Positions 1 through 10,844 of a DNA stretch of 64,000 nucleotides are shown one piece after another. Position 1 is the first letter of the stretch. Each line of letters starts with the position of its first letter. The stretch covers positions 3,107,001-3,171,000 of the forward strand of contig NC_053415.1 in NCBI RefSeq assembly GCF_016859285.1, in the 5' to 3' direction. The position numbers and the translations under genes are program-made. The notes under the pieces were generated by a model. The model was not told the origin of the DNA, searched no databases, and worked only from the letters and a program-made list of their open reading frames with translations. Source of the DNA: Xiphias gladius. Taxonomy: Eukaryota > Chordata > Actinopteri > Istiophoriformes > Xiphiidae.

Positions 1-20
1 TAGTGGTATCTCTGGGAAAC

Positions 21-646
21 TAGTGTTGTGTCATTCACGAACGATTAGTTCAAATACAGAATCTTTTTGGTGAACAAACTGAACGGAATTACGTCTTGAA
101 ATGATCCGTTCATTTCTCAGTTCAGCTGAGCTTTCAGTCAGTTGCGGCGAACGTGGAGAGATACACTCACTCACTGAGTGAGTGATTTAAGTTATTTGTT
201 CAGAGAGATAGACTCACATGGAGTCCATTCCTTCTCAAAGCTAACGGCTAATGTAGCAGGAGTTAGCACAAGATGATCAATGGCCAAACTTCTCACGTGG
301 TTACATTGACAAAGCCAAATGAACACAAAACGCACACCTGCAAGTTTCCCATTGTTTTAACAAACTTCCCCAATTTACACAAACATAAAATGGCTGGCCC
401 ATATGAGAGGAGAGTGTATAGACTCACCGGTGCTGCTGCAGCTGAGATGAGAGGAAAAGACTTGAGGGAATGGTGCATGTTCAGAGATCCATCCACTGAA
501 TGTACTACACAGTGAATGTGAGCCCTGAGTGATAGTCAGTGGCTCGAACTGTCGGAATCATGCCCAGTAAGTTCAAGAGTAATGCCTAACTGTACATCAA
601 TAAAAAGCGTAAAAGTCTTTCAAGACTAGCTTTCATGACCAATACT
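21..646. mobile_element. hAT-type element, 5' partial copy
   Basis: Nearly identical to 2388-3012, including an identical 80-codon frame (273-515), then the match stops abruptly. The 20 bases before the element (1-20) also match those before the complete copy (2368-2387). This is therefore a duplicated stretch and not an independent insertion. Confidence 0.6.
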
Positions 647-2367
647 CAGAGCTGACAGAAGTAACCCTGATCAGCTGTTATGGACTTTCCCATCTCAAGC
701 TTAGTCAACTCAGAGTCCAGGGTTAACTTTAGAGTTTGTTAAACCTGCTTTCTGAAATAGGCCCCTGTTTTCTTAGGGTATATTTCATAACATTTTGGAA
801 AATTACATTGGCCAAATTCACTATTACTATGCTCAAGTTATCGTCACTTTTACCAACTGCTTCCAGCAACATTCACATCATTTGTTTTATTCACCTTTTG
901 CATAATTTCCCTGCCAGGCTCTGGTTCTACATTCATATATTCATTCACTGTAGCATCATTGAATGTGTAGTTAGCACTTTGTTGTGTTAATGTTGTGTCG
1001 TGTGTTGTCAGTAGTGTTTGTAATAAATGTTTTACGTATTAAGTGGTTGCCTATGTTTTGCTTAACTTGCTTTCTGTCACTTTACACATCCGATTCTTTG
1101 TTGCTTCAAGTTAAATCTTTCCTTAAGTTAATTTGTACATTGTATTCACTCTTGACTGATCATAGAGAGAGTATTAGTTTTATTATGCTGGCTCTGAGAC
1201 TATATCACTGGATGAATAATTAAAGAGGTTCAGTGTAATAATTGTGACTAATGCCATATCTCCTGTGTTTTGTATTTTATATCTTGTAGTTTGAGTTTTG
1301 TGTTTTGTACTTAAATTTATGCATAAATTGTTGAGTTCTGTGTTTTATGCTATCCCAGTTATATTGTACTGTTGAGTTTTATATATCTCAAAGGCCCACC
1401 TACAGATGGGCATTGCAAACTAGCTTAGGTTATAAATACTGTGGTAAGTGGCAGTGGTTCAATCTATATGTGCACCACCAGCATTGCTTAAAGCTAAATT
1501 TTTGTCACACAGTACTCAAGGGAATTTGTAACACTATTCAAGGTTGTATATGCTTCCATTTATACAGTTGGCAGTTCATTTGATGACATGTAAAAGCAGA
1601 GTAGGCGGAAGTCGAAAGAATTTGTCTTGTGGGATTTGAGAGTGCAGCATATGGCTATTTTCTGGAGCCAGTATGTACCAGTCCACACCCGGTACATCAT
1701 GACCTGGCAGAAGTACCAGCAAAAAGTGTTTATTCATTTTTGGCCAGCACTAGTTTGCAATAATAATTGTCTTGCCAAACAAAATAAACATAAACATGGT
1801 ACAATGTTTTGGCTCAGATCTAGGGGATTTACTGTATTGGTCCAATTATAAGACAATGTTTTTCTTCTGAAAATTATGTTTGAAAATGTGGGGTTTGTCT
1901 TATATTTGAGGACTAGAAAATAATGTGTTCGTAACATCATTTATTCTTTTGGAATAGAGAGTGTACCAGTGTAACTTTGTTTAATCTTTTACAAAGCTTG
2001 TTGCATTATGGGTTGTTTGTAGCCTTAGTGTTGTTAGGCTAGCAAGCATTTTCAAGTCTGTTTATAGTGAGTCTTGCAGTCAGTCATAAATTCATGAAAA
2101 CTAACAGCAAGTTCTTAGCATCTGCCTCCCGACCTTTATTGCAGAAATGAAACAGGGAGAAAATCTGTTACAAAGTCAAGATTAATGGCTAACATGGATA
2201 ATGAACTCAAAAAGCAAGTCTGAAAAATGCTAATGCTGTCAGTGAAAATGATTTTGACCACTTCCAACAGCCTGAGAGACTGAGACTATGTGACTGATTA
2301 CCGTACTTCATGTTTCACTTGTATGAGAGAAAAGGCTCCAGTGATGAGGACTGTCTTCTCCTTGCAT
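647..2367. other. AT-rich spacer between hAT copies
   Basis: No gene recognised. Short frames here look random. Positions 1846-1900 hold a facing pair (ttataagacaa and ttgtcttatat) around a 35-base spacer, resembling the end of a pogo/Tigger-like DNA element. The rest shows nothing identifiable. Confidence 0.4.
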
Positions 2368-2387
2368 TAGTGGTATCTCTGGGAAAC

Positions 2388-3280
2388 TAGTGTTGTGTCA
2401 TTCACGAACGATTAGTTCAAATACAGAATCTTTTTGGTGAACAAACTGAACGGAATTACTTCTTGAAATGATCCGTTCATTTCTCAGTTCAGCTGAGCTT
2501 TCAGTCAGTTGCGAGCGAACGTGGAGAGATACACTCACTCACTGAGTGAGTGATTTAAGTTATTTGTTCAGAGAGATAGACTCACATGGAGTCCATTCCC
2601 TTCTCCAAGCTAACGGCTAATGTAGCCGGGAGTTAGCACAAGATGATCAATGGCCAAACTTCTCACGTGGTTACATTGACAAAGCCAAATGAACACAAAA
2701 CGCACACCTGCAAGTTTCCCATTGTTTTAACAAACTTCCCCAATTTACACAAACATAAAATGGCTGGCCCATATGAGAGGAGAGTGTATAGACTCACCGG
2801 TGCTGCTGCAGCTGAGATGAGAGGAAAAGACTTGAGGGAATGGTGCATGTTCAGAGATCCATCCACTGAATGTACTACACAGTGAATGTGAGCCCTGAGT
2901 GATAGTCAGTGGCTCGAACTGTCGGAATCATGCCCAGTAAGTTCAAGAGTAATGCCTAACTGTACATCAATAAAAAGACGTAAAAGTCTTTCAAAACTAG
3001 CTTTCATGACCAATAATCAGTGCGGACACTTTTAACATATCAAGAATCATAACCAGAGTTTGGCATGTTTGTCAAAGTGTCAGCAATTCTGGTTTCAGAA
3101 GCTGGGGATCATGAGGAATATACACTGTTTGGCTATGTTTCTGTTCAGTGAGTGGGACTATGCAGTCAGAGCTCTGGTCAAGCACTAACCACTCATTGAA
3201 CAAATTGTTTGAAGAAATCTTTTTAATGAACTTGTTCTAGTGATCTGGGACGCTGAAAAGAACTGCTTTGCACATCACTA
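2388..3280. mobile_element. hAT-type nonautonomous element, complete copy (about 0.9 kb)
   Basis: The left end begins tagtgttgtg and the right end finishes cacatcacta, so the termini are inverted (TAGTGWTGTG). The flanking 8-mers tgggaaac and agggatac match at 6 of 8 positions, consistent with an aged hAT target duplication. The inside has 'ttcacgaacgattagttc' and 'aatgaacttgttct' motifs typical of fish hAT ends. There is no transposase; the 80-codon frame at 2643-2885 has no recognisable product. Confidence 0.6.
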
Positions 3281-3746
3281 AGGGATACTTTCCCAACAGG
3301 ACAAGCGCTTAAGTGTTTCCTGTCATCAGAGATGTTGGAAAAGCAGTGTCATCTTATAATCAGGGTCATCCCCTTACTACTGAACATTGTTGCTCTATCA
3401 ACCACTAGGAGGCCACAATATGTCTCAATGCCTTGGTTGGCACTCAAGAAAGGATGCAGGGCTTACCTGTTGCAAGTGAGCCAGGCTAGCTGTCCACTGT
3501 CCCTTCAGTTGTTTCTTTTAGTTTCACTCACTCGACCGTGTAGCTGGGGCAACTCCACTCGGGTCTGCTCTAATTGACAACCATGCATTGAGCTTGATTG
3601 TTTTCAGTTCTAGTTTATTAAACAGATGCAGATAGAAACTAAACCAAAATAGTTAAGGGAAGAGGGTTATCATTCATTGTACATAACAGTCTTAATATAA
3701 AGTTGTGCTTTGCATTCATCTGCAGGATGCTAGTGACATAAATTTA

Positions 3747-3915
3747 TACAGTTAATTCAGAAAGTTTTCAGACCCCTTCTCCTTTTTGACATTTTGTCAT
3801 GCATTTCTTGTTATGCATTTTGTTTGTTTTTTGTGTTCAGCCTTATACTAAATTCATTTTCCCTCATCAATCTAAACTCAATACCCCATAATGACAAGGC
3901 GAATAGAGGGACATA
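3747..3915. mobile_element. Tc1/mariner-like terminal fragment (unit A)
   Basis: The run starting tacagttaattcagaaag, through 'cagaccccttctcctt' to 'actcaataccccataatga', is the familiar end sequence of a fish Tc1-like family. No transposase remains. It is repeated at about 11893-12061 in the second unit. Confidence 0.55.
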
Positions 3916-4067
3916 CAAAGAGACACATACATACACATACATACAAACATCTAAAATACACTAAGCATACTAATGGATGCATGTTGCATGCACAAATTAA
4001 GACTTCTCTGACAAAATGCTGTGAACAAAGGAAAGGCGTTGAGGAGGGTCTTCTGGAAATGTTCCAT

Positions 4068-4400
4068 TCAAACCCTTTTTTTCTGCCAGAAGCTATAGGC
4101 CCGCTTCAGATAGCTAAACTTTTTTCCTTTCATATGATTAATTTGCAGTCTGACTATATGATATATAATATTCTTGTTAAAGTTCAATTTTAACTCTGAG
4201 TCCAAGATTACACCAAGATTTCTGACATGGTTTGTGGTATGACAGTCGAGATGAGTGCTAATGTTCAGCCTTCCTTCTTTTTCATCAAAGAGTATTATTC
4301 CACTTCTGTCTGCATTTAGCAGGAAGTTCAGGCCCATCCATTCATTTATTTGTTTAATTCTCTTGCAGAGCGATACATTTGGATGTTGTCTTCAAAATTA
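4068..4400 (-). mobile_element. L2-like LINE reverse transcriptase fragment (unit A)
   Basis: Reads on the minus strand as IKQINEWMGLNFLLNADRS, then NHVRNLGVILDSELKLNF. This is the C-terminal part of an L2/CR1-group reverse transcriptase ('NLGVILDS' signature). It lacks the catalytic YxDD region and is not functional. Confidence 0.75.
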
Positions 4401-5199
4401 CAATGGTCGCTATTATTGTTTTGTCTAATTTGGCCTAATGGAAATATGTAAATGTTAAATAGAAGAGGACCAAGGACATGAAGGTCATTCACACTGTTTC
4501 AGAGATCAAAACTACATTAAATTGAGAGATGTTTTAAAGGGAGTTTGGAATGACACTCATATACTTGATCTTATTGATCCACTCATAAGTACAGAGCAGT
4601 GTTTTCTCTTCTTCAGATTCCAAAATGCATAATCATAGATAACCTACATACCAAAGTCTCCTTTTAGTGAATGAAAGATCCTGAAAACGTGAGGTGTGGT
4701 TACTTCAAAGATATTGTAATGAAATCTGATAATACATAAGTTACTGCATGAATATTTTATTGATATTATATCTATATTGTGATGATTGATACTGTACAGG
4801 AATGCAAACTATACTAAATTCACTGCAAAGTTACCAATCCCTGTCAAATTTCCTCCAAGGTGCTCACGAGATACATTAGGAATATTAGACAGAATTTGAA
4901 ATTCTTTTATGTACTTTTATTTCAGTTAATCAGTACAGGAACGTAGGTTTGTGGTGTGCCTTCTGCAACCAAATGATCTTTACAGTTAGTGTAAAGACAG
5001 TTTTGTTCCATTCAACAGAGGGGCTTCATGTGCTGAATAGCATCACAATCATTTGTTACCTTTGGACAGAATCCATGCTAGCTATTTCTCCCTATTTTCA
5101 GTCTTTGTGCTAAGCTAACTGGCTATTGATATAAAGTTATTTTAATTGTTTATTATTTAAGCATTAATCAAGAAAAAATACTTTCAAGTCATATAAAGC
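4401..5199. other. AT-rich region downstream of pim-like A
   Basis: Nothing recognised; its twin in unit B is 12547-13345. Confidence 0.4.
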
Positions 5200-5203
5200 T
5201 AAA

Positions 5204-5209
5204 TTTATT
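5204..5209 (-). terminator. Poly(A) signal candidate, pim-like A
   Basis: AATAAA on the minus strand, about 90 nt past the kinase stop codon. Confidence 0.5.
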
Positions 5210-5299
5210 CATATATTATATACACTGGCAGCCCGATATCAGTTGCTGGCCTCGCCCAAGGGGTGGTGGGCGGTGTTTGGGGTCGTGGGTTTTGCAGGC

Positions 5300-5391
5300 T
5301 CATGTGAACCAGGGGTGCAGCTGCATCTGCTCCAGAGTGGCACGCTCCGTAGGGTTTAGCGCCAAACACATCCTCAACAAACCCCGGCAGT
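5300..5391 (-). CDS. pim-like A exon 7: C-lobe end and stop
   Basis: Encodes DCRGLLRMCLALNPTERAT and ends HPWFT followed by TGA (5300-5302). The acceptor is ttctcag. The conserved arginine in NPTERAT matches the kinase subdomain XI pattern. Confidence 0.9.
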
Positions 5392-8300
5392 CTGAGAAGA
5401 GAGAGGACACAGAACAGAGCAAATATTAAGATGGAAGCTACAATGATCTGCTGGAACATGGAAGGAAAAAACTCTGCACAGTATTAGGACCAAAACTCAG
5501 GTACTGTATTGATGCCATCAATGCCTTACCTCTGGACATTTCACTGTTGAATTTGATTTTCTTGCGGATGAACTTGGAGGTATTAAATCTTTTGTATCCA
5601 TCCAGCATCTCATAAAGCAGCGCACCCAGCTGCCAGACTGTGGTGGGGCCAGCTTCGTACGACCCAGATATTTGGAACTCTGGAGGGCCGTACGCAGGGG
5701 TTCCTACAATATGCAGATGGAGACAGAAAGAAACAAAGGATGATGAGCAGGCTAAGTGTAAAATTGAAGTAATTATTCCAGAGATCAACAGAGGAATGAA
5801 GAACATGGCAGAGGCCAGATGTCCTACCAGAGAAGCAGCGGTAAGGCCTCTTTTTTACAATGCAGCCACATCCAAAGTCTATGATCCGCACTCGAGGGAC
5901 ATTGGAGCCAGTTTCAATGAGAATGTTTTCTGACTTGATGTCACGATGGAAGACCCCTTTAGAGTGCATGTTAATGGCTGCCTCCACTAGCTGCTTCATG
6001 ATGTTCTGAAACAGAGATGGTTTAGAGTGGTGAAGTAGGCTCACTGAGTTGGTACTGATACTTATCAGTTTGGCAGTTTTCCAAAAAAAATATTCCTCAA
6101 CGTTAAGTTCAGTTCATTGGATTCATGTGGTGAAAACAGTGTCATTTAAACACACACACAAAAAACATGAGTCTATTTCAAGACAACTGACGGTTTGAAA
6201 ATAACTTCGCATCACAAGGGTGTGTTCAGAAAGGACACTAGTCATTTTTCAGAAGTGCAGCTACTGTATATAAAGCCAATACAAAGATTCGAGTGGACAT
6301 CAATATGCATCCACCAATGGTTGCAAACACTGGGGCCAAGGAAAACGTTTAAATTCGAGCATAAACTTTGCACTCATTTTGCAGTTTTATAACTCAAACT
6401 CATGAAAGTACAGAGACAAAAATAAAGCAGAGTGGTTTGCTAGCAAGCTTAGAGCTGCACACTTCGTACACTGGCTGTTTGGGGTGAATACAGACTGCAA
6501 AAACAACCCAGCGGTCAGATGTGTACAAATCATGTGAAGCGAAGCAACAATCAATTTTTCACATGTAACAGCCAGCAGACCCTAATACTAGGTAAACCAT
6601 TCATAATAACATGCTCCCTTGACTTATGCTCATACTGTATTTCATCATGTTCTTTAAATGCTATGATGGCTAAGCTATGTAAATTTTACAATAATCAGTC
6701 AATAAATGAAAAAGTTGTGAATTTATATAAAGACTGATTTTCCTGTAACATATTGTGAACCTAAACACACCAAATACTAAGTTGAGTACCACTTTTTAAT
6801 AACACTCTTTGTAAAGAGTTTACAAGAGAAAACAATCTCACTACAGTGTCTGTTCAGTAGCTTTCAATTATATCAGGTGACCTTCGAAAACAAGGACAAT
6901 GAAGACTACTTGTCCATGTTGGTATAAAAAGGGAGTCTTCAAAACTCATTCTTTGTTTTAGAAACAGCAGCTGGAAAAACAATTTCACCTAAATTGTTTT
7001 GCTAAATTGTAGCCAATCCATTTAGTAGCTGTTCTGGAGCTTTTGGTCCTTTCACATGATTTCCTGAACAGCTAGTAAACAGACATTGTGTGAGATTATT
7101 TTCTCAAATTCAACTACTTTTTCCAAGAGCAAGAGTAAACTTTCAACCTAAGTTTTACAGGTTGGAACTAATGGCTTTATTAATAGTTAAAAATCTTTTT
7201 TGGTAGTTATCCTTAGATCACATTTACTAACAATTTATTAAAATGTATGTCTGTAAACTTGTTGGCTTATTTGACTCACATTCATTTATATATTATATTA
7301 TATTAAGACTTTTTTGTTAAACAAACGAAATGCAATTTTTCCAATCTGACAACCCAGATTTTTTTTTTTTGATGTATGAATGATCTATAGAGCATTGCTA
7401 TATCATTTCTCATCCAATACAACGTCATTAGTTACAACATAGAAACCTTCTATACAGGGACGATTACTAGAAAGTGGTTTCCAAATAGCTAACCAATGTG
7501 AATTTTTAACTTCAGTTTCGACCAGGTGAAACAAGCTGTAGGTGTGATAGTAGCCTACAACTCTACAACTGAAACTGATAAAATTCAAAATGATGGCATT
7601 TTCAAAAATAACCAGGGGCAGCTTTCAATAATGAACTGCACCTGGGAAACTGCTTCCACACAGAAATATGCTCCACAAGCATCAGTACCTTAGCCGTGTC
7701 CTCATCAAGTGGACCATCATTGTCATCCATGTAGGTCAACAGGTCGACAGAGGAGACTGGTCTCTCCATGACCAGAAGAACCTCCTCATCCAGATCATAC
7801 CAGTCTAATAATGACACGGCTGCAGATTTTCCCGCCGACGATGGTCCAGCTCCCACTTGCAGCATGAGGAACACTTCCATGGGGATCCTGTATATCTTCC
7901 CCTTTAAGACCTTAAGGAAAGCACACAGTATACATAACATGATTAGAGATTTAACAGATGCGGTTTGGAAGTAACAAGTTTAACAGTGATCAGACATCAG
8001 ATCAAACCACTCACCACTGGTCGACACTCCACATCTACTTTGGGGATGTGTTTGATCGCCACCTACAAGACAGCATCACACGTACTTAGCCTAGTGCAGG
8101 GAAGTGTGACTGTGTGTGTATGTGTGAATGAGTATGCATTACTTACTGGTAAATTATCCTTTTTTCTGTTACCAGCATAAACGGATCCAAAGCCTCCCTC
8201 ACCAAGAATGTCAAACTCGAGGTATTTGGCCTCAAAGTCAGCTACACGCACAAATACAAACACAGATACAGGTTTGACTGTAGTTGTGAGGAACGTCTAC

Positions 8301-9400
8301 TGATTACATCACTACCTCTAACCACCCCTGTTTAATCCAACGTCGGGTGCTATGACTTTTCCAGGACTGTATTACCAATATATAAACTCAAGGTCAATTT
8401 ACTAATATTTTTAAAAGCTTTCAATCACATCTCAGAGTATCCCTCAATAGATGGAGTTTGTTCAGATGTTGGGGTACTGAAGCTGAAGCTAGAGAAAAAA
8501 TGAAGATTGAAGTAAGCATAGAGTTGAAATAGTGAAAATGGAACACACAACTCTCACACTCTCTCTCTTCTTAAACCTTTTGACTGAAACCCATTACACC
8601 CATTTGCTCCTCCTGTTTGGAGGAGCTCTGGAGACTGGAGCCTCTCTCACTCTCTCTCGTCCCGTCCTGGTCCTGCTGGGGGCTGGCTGGAGCTGTACTG
8701 TCCCAGCACTGTCCTCTTATTCCCTGACATTCACCACTGACACCGTGGTGGGTGGTGGGGTTCACTGGATGGTGTCAGGTGTCAGTAACGTTGGTCCACC
8801 CTCTCTGCTTCTACTGGGTCTCTGTTTTTGCTGCTGGCCTTTCTCTTGCTGCCCTTTGCTGCTACATCTCCACTGTTACCTCAACATGACAACTACAAGC
8901 TGGTCAAGAACACCGCGAATCCATCCACCGCAGTTGAAACCCTGAAACTGTGAAAAGAAAAAAAAAAAAAATGGCAGTTCAGTTATGTTTTTTTGTTTTT
9001 TTTTTTTTTGTTGTTGTTTGTTTGTTTTCTTTTCTTATTACTTGAAACTACAGTTTCCAAAGTCAATAATTAACTTTCACTCTGAATCAAATTGATGTTC
9101 TGTTGATTCAAATTTATTATTGCCAACAAAATATTGCACAAAATGTGTAAATATCTCTCTTTTGGTGTCTCTTCAAAACAAAATAGCTTCAAATCATAAA
9201 AAAAAGGATTTCAATCATATTAAATTGTTGATCATTTGATTTTGTGCCAGAAGTATTTTGTACTATTTGTACTACTATCAGGTTATAATAAGAGCCAACT
9301 GAAGACTAGCTAAGCATAGAGTTGAAATAGTGAAGAAAAAGTGAACATCACTCAACACACACTCTCTTTTCTTACCTCCTGGTTTGGGCGTGAAAACCAT
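5300..9400 (-). CDS. Pim-like serine/threonine kinase, copy A (7 exons)
   Basis: This is a serine/threonine protein kinase of the Pim type, a family greatly expanded in teleosts. Exons, 5' to 3' on the minus strand, are 9376-9400, 8147-8241, 8015-8062, 7689-7910, 5828-6005, 5530-5703 and 5300-5391. All have GT-AG junctions and together give 834 nt, or 277 residues plus TGA. Visible kinase marks are the glycine loop GEGGFGSV (residues 22-29), VAIK with Lys44, the Pim-type proline hinge ERPV, catalytic HRD with Asp152, DFG with Asp173, and PPE closing the activation segment. The C-terminus HPWFT is also Pim-like. PIM1 is about 313 residues, so this is a near-minimal kinase. I start at ATG 9400 because it is in frame with the kinase and has A at -3 and G at +4. 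A longer N-terminal reading frame upstream (9499-9807) is out of frame with it. Membership in the Pim-like family is clear; the individual orthologue and substrates are unknown. Confidence 0.82.
5530..5703 (-). CDS. pim-like A exon 6: activation segment end and C-lobe
   Basis: Starts GTPAYGPPEF and continues through VWQLGALLYEML, the Pim counterpart of the usual DxWxxG helix. It ends at NSEMSR. The acceptor is attgtag and the donor gtaagg. Confidence 0.9.
5828..6005 (-). CDS. pim-like A exon 5: catalytic loop and DFG
   Basis: Starts NIMKQLVEAA and carries HSKGVFHRDIKSEN (catalytic Asp) and IIDFGCG (metal-binding Asp). It ends in the activation segment after YRCFS. The acceptor is tttcag and the donor gtagga. 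A large intron of about 1.7 kb separates it from exon 4. Confidence 0.9.
6006..7688 (-). other. pim-like A intron 4
   Basis: Large intron between the hinge exon and the catalytic-loop exon. Short frames here have no recognisable product. The near-identity between the tandem units ends inside this intron, at about 7375-7380. Confidence 0.6.
7689..7910 (-). CDS. pim-like A exon 4: N-lobe and hinge
   Basis: Encodes 74 residues from VLKGKIYRIPMEV through the LLDWY strand and the Pim-type hinge (VMERPV) to EDTAK. The acceptor is ccttaag and the donor gtactg. Confidence 0.85.
8015..8062 (-). CDS. pim-like A exon 3: VAIK lysine
   Basis: A 48-nt exon encoding VAIKHIPKVDVECRPV, with the catalytic lysine of the N-lobe. 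The acceptor is cttgtag and the donor gtgagt. Confidence 0.85.
8147..8241 (-). CDS. pim-like A exon 2: glycine-rich loop
   Basis: Encodes ADFEAKYLEFD followed by the ATP-binding loop GEGGFGSV and ends at DNLP. The acceptor is gtgtag and the donor gtaagt. It is phase-compatible with exons 1 and 3. Confidence 0.85.
8560..8892 (-). pseudogene. Second, degenerate copy of the pim-like first exon (copy A only)
   Basis: Positions about 8485-8892 repeat most of 9310-9700 in the same orientation. The shared blocks include the stretch around 'cattcaccactgacaccg' and the following cysteine/leucine-coding run as seen on the plus strand. The reading frame corresponding to the N-terminal extension is broken by small indels. 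The equivalent place in copy B (about 16560-16700) lacks this block entirely, so it is either an insertion in copy A or a deletion in copy B. Confidence 0.6.
9376..9400 (-). CDS. pim-like A exon 1 (minimal coding part)
   Basis: The ATG at 9398-9400 opens MVFTPKPG and runs to a GTAAGA donor (GT at 9374-9375). It ends with one base that completes the Ala codon of exon 2. If the longer N-terminus is real, this exon extends to 9807, but a stop and a frame change then lie between the two parts. Confidence 0.6.
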
Positions 9401-9498
9401 TTTATTTTCCTTTTTTCCTGTGGAGCTCTGAAGGACTGCTGGAGCTCTGGGTCACTCTCTCTCTCTGTCGTCCGTGGTGGGGGTGGGGTTTCTGCTAG

Positions 9499-9807
9499 CT
9501 AGCTAGCAGCACTGTCCTCCTTCTTATTCTTATTCGCCCTGACATTCACCACTGACACCGTGGTGGGTTCACTGGTGTTGGTGATGGTGTCAGTAACGTT
9601 GGGTCCACCCCTCTGCTTCTTACTGGGTGTCTCTGTTTCGGCGCTGGCCTTTCTCTTGCTGCCCTTTGCTGCTACATCCTCCACTGTTACCTCAGTGGGT
9701 TCGCAGGCACCCCTCAGCCTTTTTCTGGGTGACTCAAGTAGTATGTTGGCCTCCCTTTTGTTAATGGTTACCCTATAGCCCTCCTCCAAGGTGCTGTTGG
9801 GTTCCAT
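9499..9807 (-). CDS. Lysine-rich N-terminal reading frame of the pim-like A locus (out of frame with kinase)
   Basis: An open frame of 102 codons starts at an ideal Kozak context (CACCATGG) and ends at TAG 9499-9501. It contains basic, nuclear-localisation-like patches (RKRLR near residue 28, KRKAS near 51, KKQRGG near 63) and polar, threonine-rich stretches. Fish Pim-like kinases commonly carry a variable, basic N-terminal extension ahead of the catalytic domain, and this sits exactly where that extension should be. The stop lies in a GCTAGCTAGCTAGC tract, and the frame downstream does not match the kinase frame. It may be a broken N-terminal extension, a consensus error, or an upstream reading frame. 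Copy B reads through the equivalent position (EDSAAQLPDEKK). Confidence 0.5.
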   Translation of the reverse strand: MEPNSTLEEGYRVTINKREANILLESPRKRLRGACEPTEVTVEDVAAKGSKRKASAETETPSKKQRGGPNVTDTITNTSEPTTVSVVNVRANKNKKEDSAAS

Positions 9808-10026
9808 GGTGCTATCACTGCTCTATACAAATAATATAAACCCAGTGAAAATCAACTTGTGACTGCTTGTCAGAAATCTTCAAACTTTTCAGCAGATAGA
9901 CTGTTCATATTAGATGGTTCTGTAAAACTCTGTATTACATTTAATGACATTGTTTTGTAATATTCAACTTTATTTTTTCCTTTTGAAATTATTTGACAAT
10001 ATCTGCACCTGACAACTCTGGTTCAG

Positions 10027-10450
10027 TGAAGGTTAGGGAAAGTAACCAAGTGCATTTACTCATGTACTGTATTTAAGTACAACTTTGAGGTACTTACAAT
10101 TTTGGAGTATTTTCATGTTATGCTACCTTGTATTTCTACTCCACTACATTTATTTGACAGCTATAGTTACTACTAGTTACTCTGAAAACTGCAATGCTAC
10201 ATATTATATACTGAACAGTATATACTCTAATTAAAATTAATGTCAACCAGCTGTGACATTAAAATTCTGCTTATGTGTAAATGTAACAGTAGTAATATTC
10301 CATTTACATAATATATATAATAAAACAATTTATGGGATTAAACTCTAAGGCAACTTTGACTAAAGAGTATTTTTATTTTTGACACTGTAAATACACATTG
10401 CTGATACTTTTGTACTTTAAACAACACATTTACTTGAGCAACTCATTACT
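10027..10450. repeat. Fish MITE-like repeat upstream of pim-like A
   Basis: The sequence 'agtaaccaagtgcatttact' with following 'ccactacatttatttgacag' and the closing 'tttactt' blocks is a very common teleost short DNA repeat. A rearranged equivalent sits at about 17755-18130 in unit B. Related ends occur at 25325-25520 and 30490-30585. Confidence 0.6.
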
Positions 10451-10844
10451 AACTTAGCACACAGCCTACCTGTTAAGGCAGAAACCAGTGAAAAAATCGC
10501 ACAGTGAAGTAATAATATTATAACCTTTTTCCAGTAACAACCGCTGCAGCAAACAAGCAGCTGCAGCTGTGTACCAGGTTTTCATACTGACCTGAATCTT
10601 TCTCAGAGGTCGGTAGATAAGGAGTCTTTAACACCTTAGAGACCCTTTTGGTTTGTGAAAGTGTTCTCAGTATGAATATTTGGGAAAATACACCACTGTG
10701 AATATACACAACTTTTGTTTCACTCTGGTGATACTGCTTGTGTGTGAGTGAGTGTAATTATAGTGTGTGTGTTCTAAGATTCTTGAGGCTTCTCTTTGAT
10801 GATGACCTGGGTTCCATTACCTCTCCTGGTTTTGACTGAAAAGG

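Noticed and set aside
273..515. 80-codon frame repeated exactly at 2643-2885
   Set aside because: It lies within a hAT-type nonautonomous element, has no recognised domain, and its duplication is explained by the repeated block.
5690..5703. PPE in place of APE at the end of the kinase activation segment
   Set aside because: PPE is normal for Pim kinases, so it is not a sign of inactivation.
5640..5933. 97-codon plus-strand frame (and twin at 13786-14079)
   Set aside because: Antisense to the kinase exons 5-6.
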